In this document: positions 21,849 to 32,999 of the stretch, piece by piece
Numbering within the stretch: position 1 is the first letter of the stretch
How the letters are laid out: each line of letters starts with the position of its first letter
Source of the DNA: Podocnemis expansa
Lineage: Eukaryota > Chordata > Testudines > Podocnemididae
Assembly (NCBI GenBank): GCA_007922195.1
Contig: ML681995.1
Coordinates: 15,206,987-15,270,986 of the forward strand
DNA length: 64,000 bases
Direction: 5' to 3'
The notes under the pieces: model-generated
Databases searched by the model: none
What the model saw: only the letters and a program-made list of their open reading frames with translations
What the model was told of the DNA's origin: nothing
Translations under genes and position numbers: made by a program

Positions 21849-22030
21849 TGGTAAGGTTTTCAAGGAAGAGATATCCTCTTCCTATACATTTGCACAAGGA
21901 GGTCTCAGTCTCTCAGCTGGCAGTCTCAAAGTTCTATTGTAGTGTTAATTATGTGCAAAATGCTCTTGCAAGGTCAATAGTAAAACTGGAGAGTCAAGCA
22001 TCCACAAATCAGGAATTGACAGAATTGAAC

Positions 22031-22225
22031 GGTTGGTTACTCACCGTAACCATCCTCCTTGGAGATGGGCTGCTCACATACATTCAGTTACAGGTGTCTA
22101 CATGCCGCAGCGCACGGTAGCTTGGAAAGTCTTTAGGGTTAGCTTGTCAGGTCAGGGTGCATGGCCAATGCCCTCTCCACGCCGCGGCCAAAGCTATATA
22201 GGTGACTGTGACCCTGACCAGGCCT
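22031..22225. repeat. DIRS inverted terminal repeat, left (element 3' end)
   Basis: Contains 'gctgctcacatacattcagt', 'acggtagcttgg', 'aaagtcttta', 'cttgtcaggtcagggtgc' and 'agctatatagg'. Each block appears as reverse complement, in reverse order, at 27565-27740. Confidence 0.9.
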
Positions 22226-22262
22226 ATATACCTTTGCCAACTCCGTTATCAGGGACGGTGGG

Positions 22263-22370
22263 AAGGACCTGAATGTATGTGAGCAGCCCATCTCGAAGAA
22301 GGACAGTTACGTTGAGTAACCAACCCTTCTCCTTCAAGCGCTGCTCACATCATTCAGTTATGGGTGACTG
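22263..22370. repeat. DIRS internal complementary region
   Basis: First half 'ctgaatgtatgtgagcagcc...gagtaaccaac' is the reverse complement of the left outer end (22031-22090). Second half 'ccttctccttcaag...ctgctcacatcattcagtta' is the reverse complement of the right outer end (about 27690-27740). The halves join at about 22322. This is the template DIRS elements are thought to use to join their ends into a circle. Confidence 0.88.
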
Positions 22371-22399
22371 CTAGCCATACCCAAGGATGGTGGGAGGAG

Positions 22400-23801
22400 T
22401 TACAGTCTACCCACACTGAGTACAGCTCTGCCCACAGTGGCATCATTTCTCGCCTGTTGGGCAATGGCGTAGTGTGTCGTGAAGGTATGTACTGATGACC
22501 ACGTAGTGGCCCTGCAGATCTCTTGGATTGGGACCTTAGTGAGGAAGGCCGTGGAAGGCGCCTGAGCTCTGGTAGAGTGGGCTCTCACAGTCTCTGGGAG
22601 AGGCATGTTTGACCTTCCATAGCAGTTCACAATCCACTTGGAGATGCATTGGGAGGATACTGAGGAACCTCTCATGTGTTCCATGACTGCCACAAACAGT
22701 TGGGGGGGTCTTGCGAAAGGATCGGGTGCACTCAATGTAGGTTAGGAGCATTCTCCTCACATCCAGGGTGTGCTACCATCTGTGGTTTTCTGTCACCTGC
22801 GGGTCTGGATAGAAGACTGGCAGGCAGATTTCTTGGTTCATGTGGAAGGGGTTGGCGACCTTGGGCAGGAACGAGGGGTGGTGACGCAGGACCACCTTGT
22901 CAGGAAAGAAAACCATATATCGGGGTTCAGAGGATAGGGCTCGTAGCTCTGAGACCCTTCTACCTGATGTAACGGCCACCAGGAAGGCCACCTTCCAGGA
23001 CAGCACTAGCAGGGTGGCTGAGTCTAAGGGCTTGTACAGCGGTTCTGCCAGAGCCCGTAGCATCCCGTTCAGGTTCCACTGCAGGGTTGGGTTACGGACA
23101 TGGGGAAAAAGATTTTCCACACCTTTCAGGAATCTATGGCAGATGGGGTCCCACCGTTCTCACACCCCATCTGTCGTTTGGTGAAAGGCTGAGATTGCTG
23201 CCAAATACACTTTCAGTGATGACAGGGATAGGACTTTCTCCCCTAGGTCAAGAAGGTAATCTAAGGTTGCCTGTACTGGTGTGGAGATAGGGTCTATGTT
23301 TTTATCACAGCACCAAGTGGAGAAGTGATTCCATTTTGCCATGTAGGTGGACCTGGTGGAGGGTTTTCTGCTAGCAACCAGGACCATTTTAACCCTATCC
23401 GAGCAGTGTCTCTCTTGCTCGCTGAGCCAGAGAGCATCCAGGCTGTCAGGTACAGGAGGCCCGTGTTGGGCTGCCGAAGGCGTCCCGAGTCCTGTGTCAG
23501 AAGGTCCACCCACCGTGGGAGACGGAGCGGGGTCCTCACTGGCATGTCTTATAGGAGAGGGAACCAGTGTTGCCTGGGCCAGTCTGGGGCTATCAGGATG
23601 ATGAGTGCCTTGTCTGTGAGGACCTTCAGAAGCACCCTGTGAATCAGGGGAATTGGCGGGAAGGCATATATTAGGACTCCCGACCAGTTGAGGAGAGAGG
23701 CGTTGTCGAGAGACCCCATGTCCCGACCTCGGAGGTAGCAGAACCGAGGGCATTTGTGGTTCTGAGCTGTGGCAAAGAGGTCGATCTGAGGGGTTCCCCA
23801 C
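22400..23801 (-). pseudogene. DIRS tyrosine recombinase, broken
   Basis: Overlaps the RT/RNase H frame by about 250 bases in another frame, as is usual for DIRS. An N-terminal SAM-like segment (ASRKPSTRSTYMAKW to LKVYLAAISAFH) is followed by a TGA stop at 23160-23162. The next open segment holds box I, SGRRVSELRAL (about 22960-22930), with the catalytic Arg. A TAG follows at 22773-22775. The G7 run at 22702-22708 marks a frameshift. The last segment holds AHSTRAQ (His-x-x-Arg, near 22579) and HTFTTHYAI with the likely catalytic Tyr near 22471. So the Arg, His-Arg and Tyr residues survive but lie across three lesions. The enzyme would insert the circular DNA copy. Confidence 0.85.
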
Positions 23802-25457
23802 CTGATTGTCAGCAGAGAGAAAACCTCATTGTGGAGGGACCACTCATGATTCACCAGCAGCTTTCTGCTGAGTGAGTCCGCTGTGCCATTGTCCACCCCG
23901 GGGAGATGTGTGGCAATTGGTGTGAAGTGATGGTCTATCGCTAGTTGCCACAGCTTGGTCGCTTCCTTGCATAGGGCCAAGGAGCGGGCTCCTCCTTGGC
24001 GGTTCGTGTAGAACACGGCTGCTGTGTTGTCTGAGGGGATTTGGATCACTCTGCCCTGGATTTGGTCCAGGAAGGTCATGTAGGCCAGTCTGATGGCCCT
24101 GAGCTCCTTCACATTTATGTGGAGGAGACTGTCCTTGGCGCTCCAGGCAACTTGCGTGGAGAAACCGCTGGACAGGTGGGCGCCCCACCCCAGGTTGGAG
24201 GCATCCATTATCAGGGTTACTGCAGGTTTGGACTCCCTAAATGGGATTCCCCCCATCGCGAAGTCAGGGTCCCACCAGATTTCGAGGGACTCCAAGGCAC
24301 GCTGGGGTACTGAGATTACCTTGTCGAGATGGTCCCGTTCTGGTAGGAAGCTTGTGGTGAACCAGAGCTGGAATGGTATCATCTGCAGGTGGGCTCTTCG
24401 GATTACCGATGTGGCCACTGCCATGTGCCCCAGGAGCTGCATGCATCTGCACGCTGTGGTCAGCCTGGGCACCTGGAGCTCCATGATGATGGTGCAGATG
24501 GACCGAAATCTTGACAGGGGCAAGGATGCGATCCCTTGCCGAGCATCCAGGCATGCCGCAATGAACTTTATGTCCTGGGTGGGACAAAGCTTGGAATTTT
24601 CCAAGTTTATGCGGAAGCCAAGGAACTCGCACAGCTTCATTACAACATCTACATTGTCTTGTACTTGTCGACTTGACTTGCCCACTATGAGCCAGTTGTC
24701 CAGGTAGGGGTAGATTCTTACACCCCTCCTGTGTAGGAACGCTGCAACCGGTGTGACACACTTTGTGAACACCCTGGGGGCTAGTGATAACCCGAAGGGG
24801 AGGGTGGTAAACTGGTAATGGCATCATTCCACTACAAACCTGAGGAACCACCTGTGGTGGGGCTGAATGGCTATGTGGATGTAAGCGTCCTTTAGGTCGA
24901 GGGCTGCGAGCCATACTCCTGGGGACAGGGAGGGAATGATCTGCAGTAGGGAGATCATGCAGAATTTTATTTTCTTTGTTTTTGTTGAGAGCTCTGAGAT
25001 CTAGGATGGGCCGTAGGTCCCCATTGGGTTTGGGGACCAGGAAGTAATGGGAATAGAACCCTTTGCCACGTTCTCCCTTGGGAACCTTTTCGATGGCTCC
25101 GTGGGAGAGTAACTTTTGGCATTTGGCCTCGAGCTTGCCTAGTAGATCAGGGTTCTCTGGGATTATGAGAGGGGATGGTTTCCTGTCCTGGGGGGTTGAA
25201 AGGAACTGGATGTGGTATCCTCTTGCTACTGTGTTGAGGACCCACTCGTCCAAAGTGACCCGGGTCCACCGTGGAGCGAAGTGGCGGAGGAGGTGGGGGG
25301 AGAACAGGGGATGTGGAGTGCTGCCATCGGAGGGACTGTCAAAAATGCTGTTTCCTGCCCAACAAATGGTCCGACCCCTGTCCGTGCCGTCTTGACTAGG
25401 AGGGGCCCAGCTTACCCCCTTTACCTCCCCAGCCCTTATCCTTGTCCAGGTCTCCAA
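23549..25457 (-). pseudogene. DIRS reverse transcriptase and RNase H, broken
   Basis: The N-terminal part (from 25457) has FYSHYFLVPKPNGDLRPILD, the first RT motifs. A frameshift in an A-rich run near 24965-24985 follows. The LAALDLKDAY motif with the first catalytic Asp is in the shifted frame near 24900, and a TGA lies at 24824-24826. The open frame 24772-23549 continues with LDNWLIVG, where the family has Y-L-D-D: the second catalytic Asp is Asn (codon 24695-24697). RNase H motifs follow: LIMDASNLGWGAHL, NVKELRAI, IPSDNTAAVFYTNRQGG and GTADSLSR. The frame overlaps gag by about 60 bases in a different frame. It made the DNA copy of the element RNA; this copy cannot. Confidence 0.9.
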
Positions 25458-27590
25458 GGTGGCACTGGGGAAACTGGAGAGATCTCGGAAACTGTGTCTG
25501 CAGCTGCAGCTGTTGTTTCAATTGCTGTAGCTGCTGTTGTAGCTGGTGCGACTTCGAGGAACGTCTAACAGGTTGCGGGATGTAGATCCCAAGGGACCTC
25601 AAAGTGGTCTTCGAGTCCTTCATACCATGCAGCTTCGCGTCTGTGGAAGATGCACAGAGGTCGGGGCCTTCAAAGGGAAGCTCCTGAATAATTTGTTGCA
25701 TCTGCGTGGAGAGGCCAGAGTTCTGGAGCCAGGCCAAACAGTGCATCACCACTGCCAATGCCATTGTGCGTGCTGCTGTATCCACTGCATCCCAGGTTGC
25801 TGCAAGCACGTCCCTGGATGCTCTCTCTCCCTTGTCCAGCATAACTTCAAAGTCTCTCAGGTGCTCCTCGGGGATGACCGATTAGAGATTTCATAGAGCT
25901 TCCCACAAGTTGGAGATGCATTGCCTCATCAAAGCAGAATGGTTTGAGATGCGCAGCTGGAGGGCAGCCGAGGAGTAAACTTTCCTGACGAGCAGGTCGA
26001 ACCTCCTCACCTCCTTGTTCTTGGATGTGGTGCTAGGTTGGCCTTGTCTCTCCCTTTGGTTGACTGCGTCAACCATCAAGGAACCTGGGGCCGGGTGGTG
26101 AAACAGGACGGGAAAACCTTCTAGGGAGACAGAATATTTCTTGTCCGCTATCTTGGACACTGGTGGGATTGAGGAAGGCGTTTGGCAGCATTCCTGGACA
26201 ATGCGGAACACCCCTGTGTGCAAGGGGATTCTGACCTTAGCTGGTGGGGCTCGAAGACACACGTCAAAGAGGGAGTCATCCTCCACATGGATCACCCCTA
26301 GCTTGAGCTTCAGGTTCGCCGCCATGCGGTGGAGAAGGTCCTGTTTGACTCCAGGATTACCTTCACGGTCGGTGGACATGTTGATTAATCTCTCGTCAGG
26401 CAGTGAAGATGATGGGGCCCTTGATCTGCTTCATTGTGTAGAATCAGGGTCCGGCTCGTCGTCGGAGAAATCCGAGGACTCCGGTGCAGGCAAACGTGCA
26501 TACTGGGAGGAGGTGTCGTCTGCTGTCATGTTCAGCCAGTCGAGAGTCCATTCGTTGGGCGGGGACGTCGATGGCGGCATAGGCATTATGAGGGGGCTAG
26601 GTGTTTCCCCCAGTGGGTGACTGCACTGCGTGCTCGGTGACATGGAGCTTTTGCGGGCTTGCTTTCTCAGGCACTCCTCCTCAGGGGGAAGAAAGGGATC
26701 CTCCGAGGACGACCTGGATGACCCGATAGGTGGCAGTCTGGTATCAAGAATTCCTCAGATAGGTGGTGAGGAGCCGTAGAACTTGGGCCCGGCACTGGGT
26801 TCGATGGAGCTGGGTTGGAGAGAGGCGAGGAAGCCTGAGACGGTACCGGCATCGGTGCAGGTGTTGGCAGTGCCGAATCTGACGGTACCAGAAGTGATGG
26901 TACTTGAAGTGGGGTTATCAGAGACACTGCTGGGTCCAGCAGTACCGGGCTTGGTGGCGGCGCTGGGCTCATGGATGGTGCCGGACTCATAGACGGTGCT
27001 GGACTTGTGGGCAGTGCTGTGCCCAGCGGCACTGAGGGAGGCGGTGTCATTGTGGCTGGTTGCCTCGTGTTCTGCACTGAAGCTGGATTTAAGTGCCCTT
27101 GGCGAGCCAGTGCCTGAGCCGGGGCCCTGCTTGGGGTGGCTGGGAGGCTACTGGGAGACCAGTGAATTCGGTGCCTAGAAGGTACCGTGGAGGGCCGAGA
27201 TCTTGGTTCTGGTACCAGGGATCAGCGGGAAGCTTGAGCCCGGGCTGATCGAGGGTCCGGCGGAGCGCTGACAGCTCGGCTGCTTTCAAGTGGAGCGGCT
27301 CCGGTCCCAGAAATGAGGCGGAGTCGACGCTCCCTTTCCAGCTGAATCTTCCGCTTGAAGGATCGGCAGATGGGGCAGTCCACTGTAATGTGGGACTCAC
27401 CCAAGGAAGCAAGGCACTTCTCATGCGGATCATCCATCAGGAAAGCCTTGCAGCATCCTAAGCACGGCTTGAATCCTGGCATTTCGAATTTCACACGAAA
27501 GAACACGCTCTTGCATTTCACAAGATAATGCTGATCCGAACCGAAGCCGATGGCAGTAAAAGTAACTGGGAGGGTCAGGGTCAGGGCCAC
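25396..27590 (-). pseudogene. DIRS gag-like ORF1, broken
   Basis: The first segment (27590-27222) holds a zinc-knuckle-like pattern at residues 43-75: Cys43-x2-Cys46-x9-His56-x2-Cys59-x12-Cys72-x2-Cys75, then a basic stretch, as in other vertebrate DIRS ORF1 proteins. A Pro/Ser/Ala-rich low-complexity region follows in a shifted frame (27077-26667), including a short tandem SPAPSM repeat. Then come an acidic segment (26643-26431), a folded-looking domain (26379-25891), in-frame stops at 25891-25893 and 25882-25884, and a Gln-rich C-terminus (LQQQLQQLKQQLQLQ) ending at 25396. It is the presumed structural protein of the element. Confidence 0.8.
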
Positions 27591-27740
27591 CTATATAGCC
27601 ATGGCCGTAGTGTGGAGGGGGCGTTGGCCGTGCGCCCTGACCTGACAGGCTAAAGCTAAAGACTTTCTAAGCTACCGTGCGCTGTGGCATGTAGGCACCT
27701 GTAACTGAATGATGTGAGCAGGACTCGAAGGAGAAGGTTG
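27565..27740. repeat. DIRS inverted terminal repeat, right (element 5' end)
   Basis: Reverse complement of 22031-22225 in order: 'cctatatag', 'gccctgacctgacaggct', 'aaagacttt', 'ctaccgtgcgctg', 'ggcatgtag', 'cacctgtaactgaatg'. It differs at its outermost 35 bases, which match the other half of the internal complementary region. Confidence 0.9.
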
Positions 27741-27749
27741 CTGTTAAGT

Positions 27750-29095
27750 TCACCTGTTATAACAAAATTATCTTATTTATAAATAAATTTGCACATTTCC
27801 AAAATATTTTTCTGATGGGTTCTGGTTGTCCAGTGAGCTAAGTTTGGACAGACCTCTCAATCAAGTGGAACTCAAATGAATTTTCTGAGATGTCTGTCAG
27901 GTTCAGAAATCCATTGATGCAGAGATCATTTGAAGATAGATGAACAGGTTATGTATCTGGGCTGAAATATATTTGTTGTCATATTTAATGATAATTGTTG
28001 TGACAAAATGTGCTGGTTGGAAATATTGTTCATTCAAAAGAATTTACAGTGGCACAAAGTTCTATCTGAGTAAAGTTCACTGAAAGCCTTTTCAAAATGT
28101 ACAACATTTGACAAGTAAAATGGTAGATGTAGTTACCCATAGTTAGGTGATATCTCTGTTTTCCATCTTGTGTAAATAAATAAATGAAAGAAGAAATAAC
28201 TGGCCCTAATATTTTCAGCAATAAAATATATGCTAGAAAAAAACTGGAATGCTTTTAGCTTGTCCGCCCATCTGAGAATGGCTATAGGTTTTGATTAAAC
28301 ATTCAATTTAGAAAAGTTATTGCCTGTAGAGGCAATGTACAATAAACAGGATTAGATGTACCCATATGGAATGCCATCAAATTCATGCCCCCGAAACGGA
28401 AGCTTGAGATGCTGAATTAGTTGCAATGAAATGTAGATTTCCAAAGCTAAAAGGTGGTGATTTGCCCTTTTCTCTGCTTACTGACAGTAAAAGAAACCCA
28501 GTAAAATAATCAAAGTCATATTCTCTCCCTACCTTTCTATAGCAGTAAAAAGTTTATTTTGTACACTGAAATTACAGTACTGTCATCAGAAGGAATGAAC
28601 CATAGGGTATAATAATGAGTCAAATGTATTTCTGGAGGGTGAAAATATGCACATGTTAAATGAGTTGGTGACATCCAAGAATCATGTTTCTTACTTGGGA
28701 GTAGAGATGTCTAAGCACGTTACCTGGAAGCAGTTTCAAACTGATGAGTACCCTTTGCATTTCCTTAACATAGTGAAAAAAAAATTGCTTATGGGAAATT
28801 TGGTACCAGATTTCTGGCTGGTGAAATCGGTGGAGTTATGCTGATTTATTCCATCTCTGCAGCTGGCTCTTAGAACACAGACATGATTATAGTAATGGTA
28901 TCTGTTGTCTCCTGTAGTTACAAACTACCCACTGGCAGAGAACAATTTCTCTTATCTCTTGCACGGGCTTCTTAAATGACAAAGCCTGTTTGACCACTAG
29001 CTATAATGAGCATAGCCCCTTTTATATCAAATGTTCCTTAAAAATACCACACATTCTGATTGATATTGCAGATCCCGTCATGCCCTTTGGAATAC
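27750..29095. other. AT-rich stretch, nothing recognised
   Basis: No motif-bearing frame or element end seen. Confidence 0.5.
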
Positions 29096-29097
29096 TC

Positions 29098-29255
29098 TGT
29101 TCCCAGTACAGCAAAATACTTAGTTAGGCATATGCTTAACCACAACTTTTAAGTTCATAGTTAAGCCTCATTGGTTTCACTGATTTCAATGTGGTTCATG
29201 CATGTGCTTAAAATTAAGCATGTGCTTCAGTGGCTTGCTGAACTGCCTATTTTAG
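29098..29255. repeat. Ancient palindromic repeat
   Basis: Left 'cagcaaaatacttag...gcatatgctta' pairs with right 'taagcatgtgcttcagtggc...ttgctg' around a 'ttggtttcactgatttcaat' centre. This is a palindromic DNA-element relic common in reptiles. A fragment of the same type lies at about 35036-35110. Confidence 0.5.
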
Positions 29256-30600
29256 ACAGCAATTTTATTTGCTTATCTATTTAACTTATTCCCTTCCCCC
29301 CTCAGCCGCATATCATTTACTCCACATTTTTTTCTGGATGTGAAATGTTTCTCCATTTCCAGATTCATTTCCTGAGTGTGCCACTGCTTCTGAAATAAAA
29401 TAAAAATCTCCTGAAGTTCCAGGAAACACTAATTTAGTCTGAAGTTCAGATTCACAGTGCTGTAAAATATTTATATTCAGTCTCTTGTTGACATTAAATT
29501 TTTCAAAAAAAAAAAAGGTTAAGATCATGAATCATGATAGAACTTCTAATGAAACAGTTCATCATACTGAACTGTTACTTTAATACCTTTTTCTAAACTG
29601 CCTGCTGTTCTTGCACACATTGCTACATCTCATCCAGAAGACCTTAGTTCTGCAGATGAACAAAAATGGTGCCTTGTCGATGCAAAGACATTAATTAAAA
29701 TGTTATGTATCATCTAAGAAAATCCTTTATTGCATTTTGTGGTGTGATGTGTTGGGGGGGGTACAAAGAATTTGTTATGAAATGGGAAAATGTGGGCTGG
29801 AACTGTGCAAAGGAATATATACCTCCTCAAAGCAGAGGAAAGATAAAGCACAGGGTATTGGAGTGTCCATTACACACAAGACTGGAAGGAGATAAGATGG
29901 CTAGGTAGAGCAGTGGAAGAGGACGAGCCAGTGAGTAGGGACTGATTAAAAGTAGGTTCAATTCGGCAGCAAGAGGCTGGGTCTATAAAGCCAGGAAGCT
30001 GGCAAACAGGTAGGAGTTGTTGCTGGGAAAGGGCAGAGGTCACTTTCTGGAAAGCAGGAGGAGAGTTTGAAGTTGGACCTCCTAGAGAAAGCAGGGAGGG
30101 GAACAAGGAGTGGTAGGAAGCAGTCCAGGGAAGGAGTGGTAAGTGCTAGGGGATGAAAGCCCAGAACTGCTGGGTTGACAGCCACTAAACAGGAACCCAG
30201 AGCATCAGGTGGGCCTGACTTTCCCTACCACTCCCTGAATGAGTGGCACTTGAGGTGGTGAATGGGAAAGCTGCCTAGGACTGCTGAAAGACAGACTGTG
30301 ATATACCCCAGAAGAGGGAATCTCTGAATGACCTGCGCAGAGACCTTAATAATGAAGAGGGCCTTGCAGTTCCTAGCAAAAGAGAGGAGCTGCAGACTTG
30401 AGGGAGATGGCGTGATGGTGTGCAACTACGGAACGTGCATCAGCCTTGAGTGCTAATCTCCAGGGTACCCAGGAGATCCAGATAAGTGAGTCATGCGCCT
30501 CCTGAGGAAGGGAGTGCTGTTTAACAGCTGGCACAATGTAGAAATGGACAAGATTGATATGTAATGAGGGATGTATACTGAGAACTGGAGAGTATGCCTG
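29256..30600. other. Unresolved; 29720-30500 probably an old LTR-like or other repeat
   Basis: 29720-30500 is purine-rich and GC-raised compared with its flanks. It has a style ('aggagctgcagacttgaggg', 'ccccagaagaggga') similar to 61200-61700. No tRNA primer site or LTR pair can be shown. Confidence 0.3.
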
Positions 30601-30604
30601 CAAA

Positions 30605-30715
30605 TTAGGTCCTAATCCTGCAGACACTTGCCTTTTTTATTTATGAGCAGTCCCATTTATTTTAATCAGATCACTCAGGTAAGTGATGTTCATTGCATGT
30701 GTAAATGTAAAATCT
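30605..30715. repeat. Ancient reptile repeat fragment
   Basis: 'gtcctaatcctgcagacact', 'gagcagtcccattt', 'tcactcaggtaagtg' follow a palindromic relic seen widely in turtles ('tcctgcaaacac...agtcccat'). Confidence 0.4.
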
Positions 30716-30744
30716 GAGTCTTAATTTGTTATTGTAACAATGAT

Positions 30745-31260
30745 GGGTATGTCCACACACACACTTTAAATCAAAATAAAGCTGTTTATTTCAATTTAAA
30801 AAATGGCAGGTCCACATCACATTCCCTTATTTCAAAATGAGGAGCTCCCTTATTTCAATATAAGGAAAGCCATATTGATATAATAAAACTTAGTATTATT
30901 AGCGATATGACAGTTAAATTGAAATTGTTATTTTGAAATACACACTGTGGACATGTTATTTCGATTTAACTGTTAAATTGATTTAATACTTTTTGCCCTT
31001 CTCTTTCCCAGGTGCTTTCCTTTTTCTATATATTGGGTGGGGGCATGGCCCTTCTAGGGGGCCATGTTGCCACACCTCCCATGGTGCCTCTCTCCTAAAT
31101 TGAAATAGCAAGTCCTGTCCATGGACATGCTATTTCAATTTGAGTTTCTAGTGGTGACCTGTTAAACTGATTTAACTTAAATCGATTTAATTATATTTGT
31201 ATCAATTTTATTAAATTGATACAAGTTAAATCGATTTAACTGTGTAAGTGTGGACATAGC
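30745..31260. mobile_element. MITE, copy 1 (copy 2 at 48561-49050)
   Basis: Ends 'gggtatgtccacac' and 'gtgtggacatagc' are inverted repeats. The interior is AT-rich with many 'ttaaatcgatttaa'-type palindromes around a GC-rich core ('ggcatggcccttctaggg', 'ccacacctcccatggtgcc'). Possible 4-base target duplication 'tgat'. No coding frame. Confidence 0.8.
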
Positions 31261-31524
31261 TGATATGTTTAGCGTAAGCAGGAGTGAACATGCATTTTCA
31301 GCCCAAGTGGATTTTCTTCTGGAGTAAAACACAACATAGAAGGAAAAACAACTTGATTTCTATGTATGTTCCCCTTTCTTCCTCCAACAGGCTGTCCCTC
31401 AAAATGGGTGTCTTTCTCTGCAAATAGCAGAGTTCTTAATGGAATATTGCACACAAAAATTGAAGAGAGAATAGCTACAGACTTGACTGTAATGGGATAT
31501 ACTGCCTATCATAGACCCAGGATG

Positions 31525-31795
31525 CTGGGTCATGTGAAGAAAAAAACCCAAGGAGTTGTGTGGCACTTTAAGACTAACAGATTTATTTTTCACGTGAGCT
31601 TTCGTGGGAGAAAATCTCACTTCGTCAGATGCTTCGAAGGTGGGTGAAGAAGCATCTGATGAAGTGGGATTTTCTCCCATGAAAGCTCATGCGAAAAATA
31701 AATCTGTTAGTCTTAAAGTGCCACACGACTCCTTGGTTTTTTTTTGCTGGACTAGACTAACATGGCTATCCCTTTGGAAACTGGGTCACGTGACC
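31525..31795. mobile_element. Fold-back Penelope-tail insertion with 13-bp flanking repeat
   Basis: The left arm (31541-31635) is the reverse complement of the right arm (31648-31747), with a spacer of about 15 bases. Both are PLE tails. Only the right arm has the full terminal block ('tggactagactaacatggct' to 'tttggaaa'). The insertion is flanked by 'ctgggtcatgtga' (31525-31537) and 'ctgggtcacgtga' (31783-31795), 12 of 13 matching, a likely target duplication. Confidence 0.8.
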
Positions 31796-31799
31796 CAGT

Positions 31800-32820
31800 G
31801 AGAATACACTAAAACTCAAGGCTGGGGAAACAAGAGCTCATTGACACGTTCCTTCCCCTCCCCTCTGAAATGTGACTGGGTTCCTTACTATGCCAGGGAC
31901 ACGCTGGAGTTTTTAGTGGGGAAAATTATGGGGAAACAATCTTTTGTAGCTAGAGGTGAAGGACAGATTCATGCCTCTCCCTGGATGTTTTGCTAAACAT
32001 ACATGTATGTTTTCTATTTCTCTTTGTCTTATTTCTGAATAGTAAAAGGTAGACCATGTCCTCAGCTTTTGTAAATGGGAGCTGCTCTATTAACCAGAGA
32101 AGCAGAGTTGATTTAGCCTTGTTGAAGGCCCAGTTTTCTTTCTCTAACAGTTTGAGCTATAGCTTAGGGAAAACGCCAAATGACTGGTGGTTCTCGTTAT
32201 GAGAAGCTGTAACACCACTTTGGAGAGCGAAAACTCCTTAAGAACTGTCTACAGCCACATGCATGTTAGGGACAAAGTGGTTTTAGTGAGTTTGGGGTCC
32301 ATTGTTCTTGTCCAGGATAAATTGTGGATAGAGGTGAGCTGGCAGAGACAAAAGTTACTAAACATCAAAAGCTTCTTTTTCTACCACTACTGATTCTTGT
32401 CTTTCCTCTTCAAAAGCCATTTCTGCCAAAAGTGATATTAAATCCATTCTCTCACTCTCTATTTAAAGGAGTGGTAAGGGCTGGATCATCACTATCTATA
32501 TAAAGTCAAAGAAATGCTTAAATAATTGAGTCATCTAGTTGGTTATATGACTTGTATATGTTACATCCAGATGCCTTATTGCTTTCATTTTCTTAATTGC
32601 TTGTGCCATGTCCTAAATTATGTTGTAAGCTGCATATTTGAAGTCATGACTGCTCAGTGCCCAGGACAATGGATTCCAAATCCAGACTGACACTTCTGTT
32701 TTTTACATTAAAACTGCCATTAACTAGAGACAAAAGAGTGAATATTTTTCATTTTGTCATGAAATTGTGAAGCTTAAATTTCTACTATCTCCAAAGTTGA
32801 ATGGTTTGTCTCACCATGCC
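31800..32820. other. No gene recognised
   Basis: AT-rich intron-like sequence without motif-bearing frames. Confidence 0.45.
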
Positions 32821-32823
32821 ACA

Positions 32824-32990
32824 GTAAAAACAAGCAACCCTGTGGCACTTTTAAAGACTAAAAATGCATTTATCACATACACAGTCATGTGTATAATCAA
32901 ACTTCTTCAAATGCATGAAAGGAATGCCAGGTGTGTATATATACCTCAGAATTTCTTACTTCCTGCCCCACTAAATTATTTCTTCCTTCC
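32824..32990. mobile_element. Penelope-like tail relic
   Basis: 'caaccctgtggcacttttaa' followed by 'agactaaaaatgcattt' and 'cttcttcaaatgcatgaaag' fits the 'gtcctgtggcaccttagagac' tail subtype in the minus orientation. Strongly diverged. Confidence 0.5.
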
Positions 32991-32999
32991 AAACTAGTT

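Larger units (their letters stand above)
22031..27740 (-). mobile_element. DIRS-type tyrosine-recombinase retrotransposon, near full length
   Basis: About 5.7 kb, coding strand minus. It has inverted terminal repeats (22031-22225 and 27565-27740), an internal complementary region next to its 3' repeat (22263-22370), and the DIRS order gag, RT, RNase H, tyrosine recombinase. No integrase, protease or methyltransferase domain is seen. DIRS elements replicate through a circular intermediate that a tyrosine recombinase inserts without target duplication, and none is seen at the ends. All three frames are broken, so the copy is dead as it stands. Exact ends are uncertain by about 10 bases. Confidence 0.92.

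Noticed and set aside
22897..26620. Plus-strand frames of 60-204 codons across the DIRS element
   Set aside because: They are antisense shadows of the gag, RT/RNase H and recombinase frames, which carry the motifs on the minus strand.
31366..31801. 93-codon frames on both strands over the fold-back
   Set aside because: They are translations of the inverted PLE tails; similar peptides appear at 8886-9098 and 44782-45133 for the same reason.
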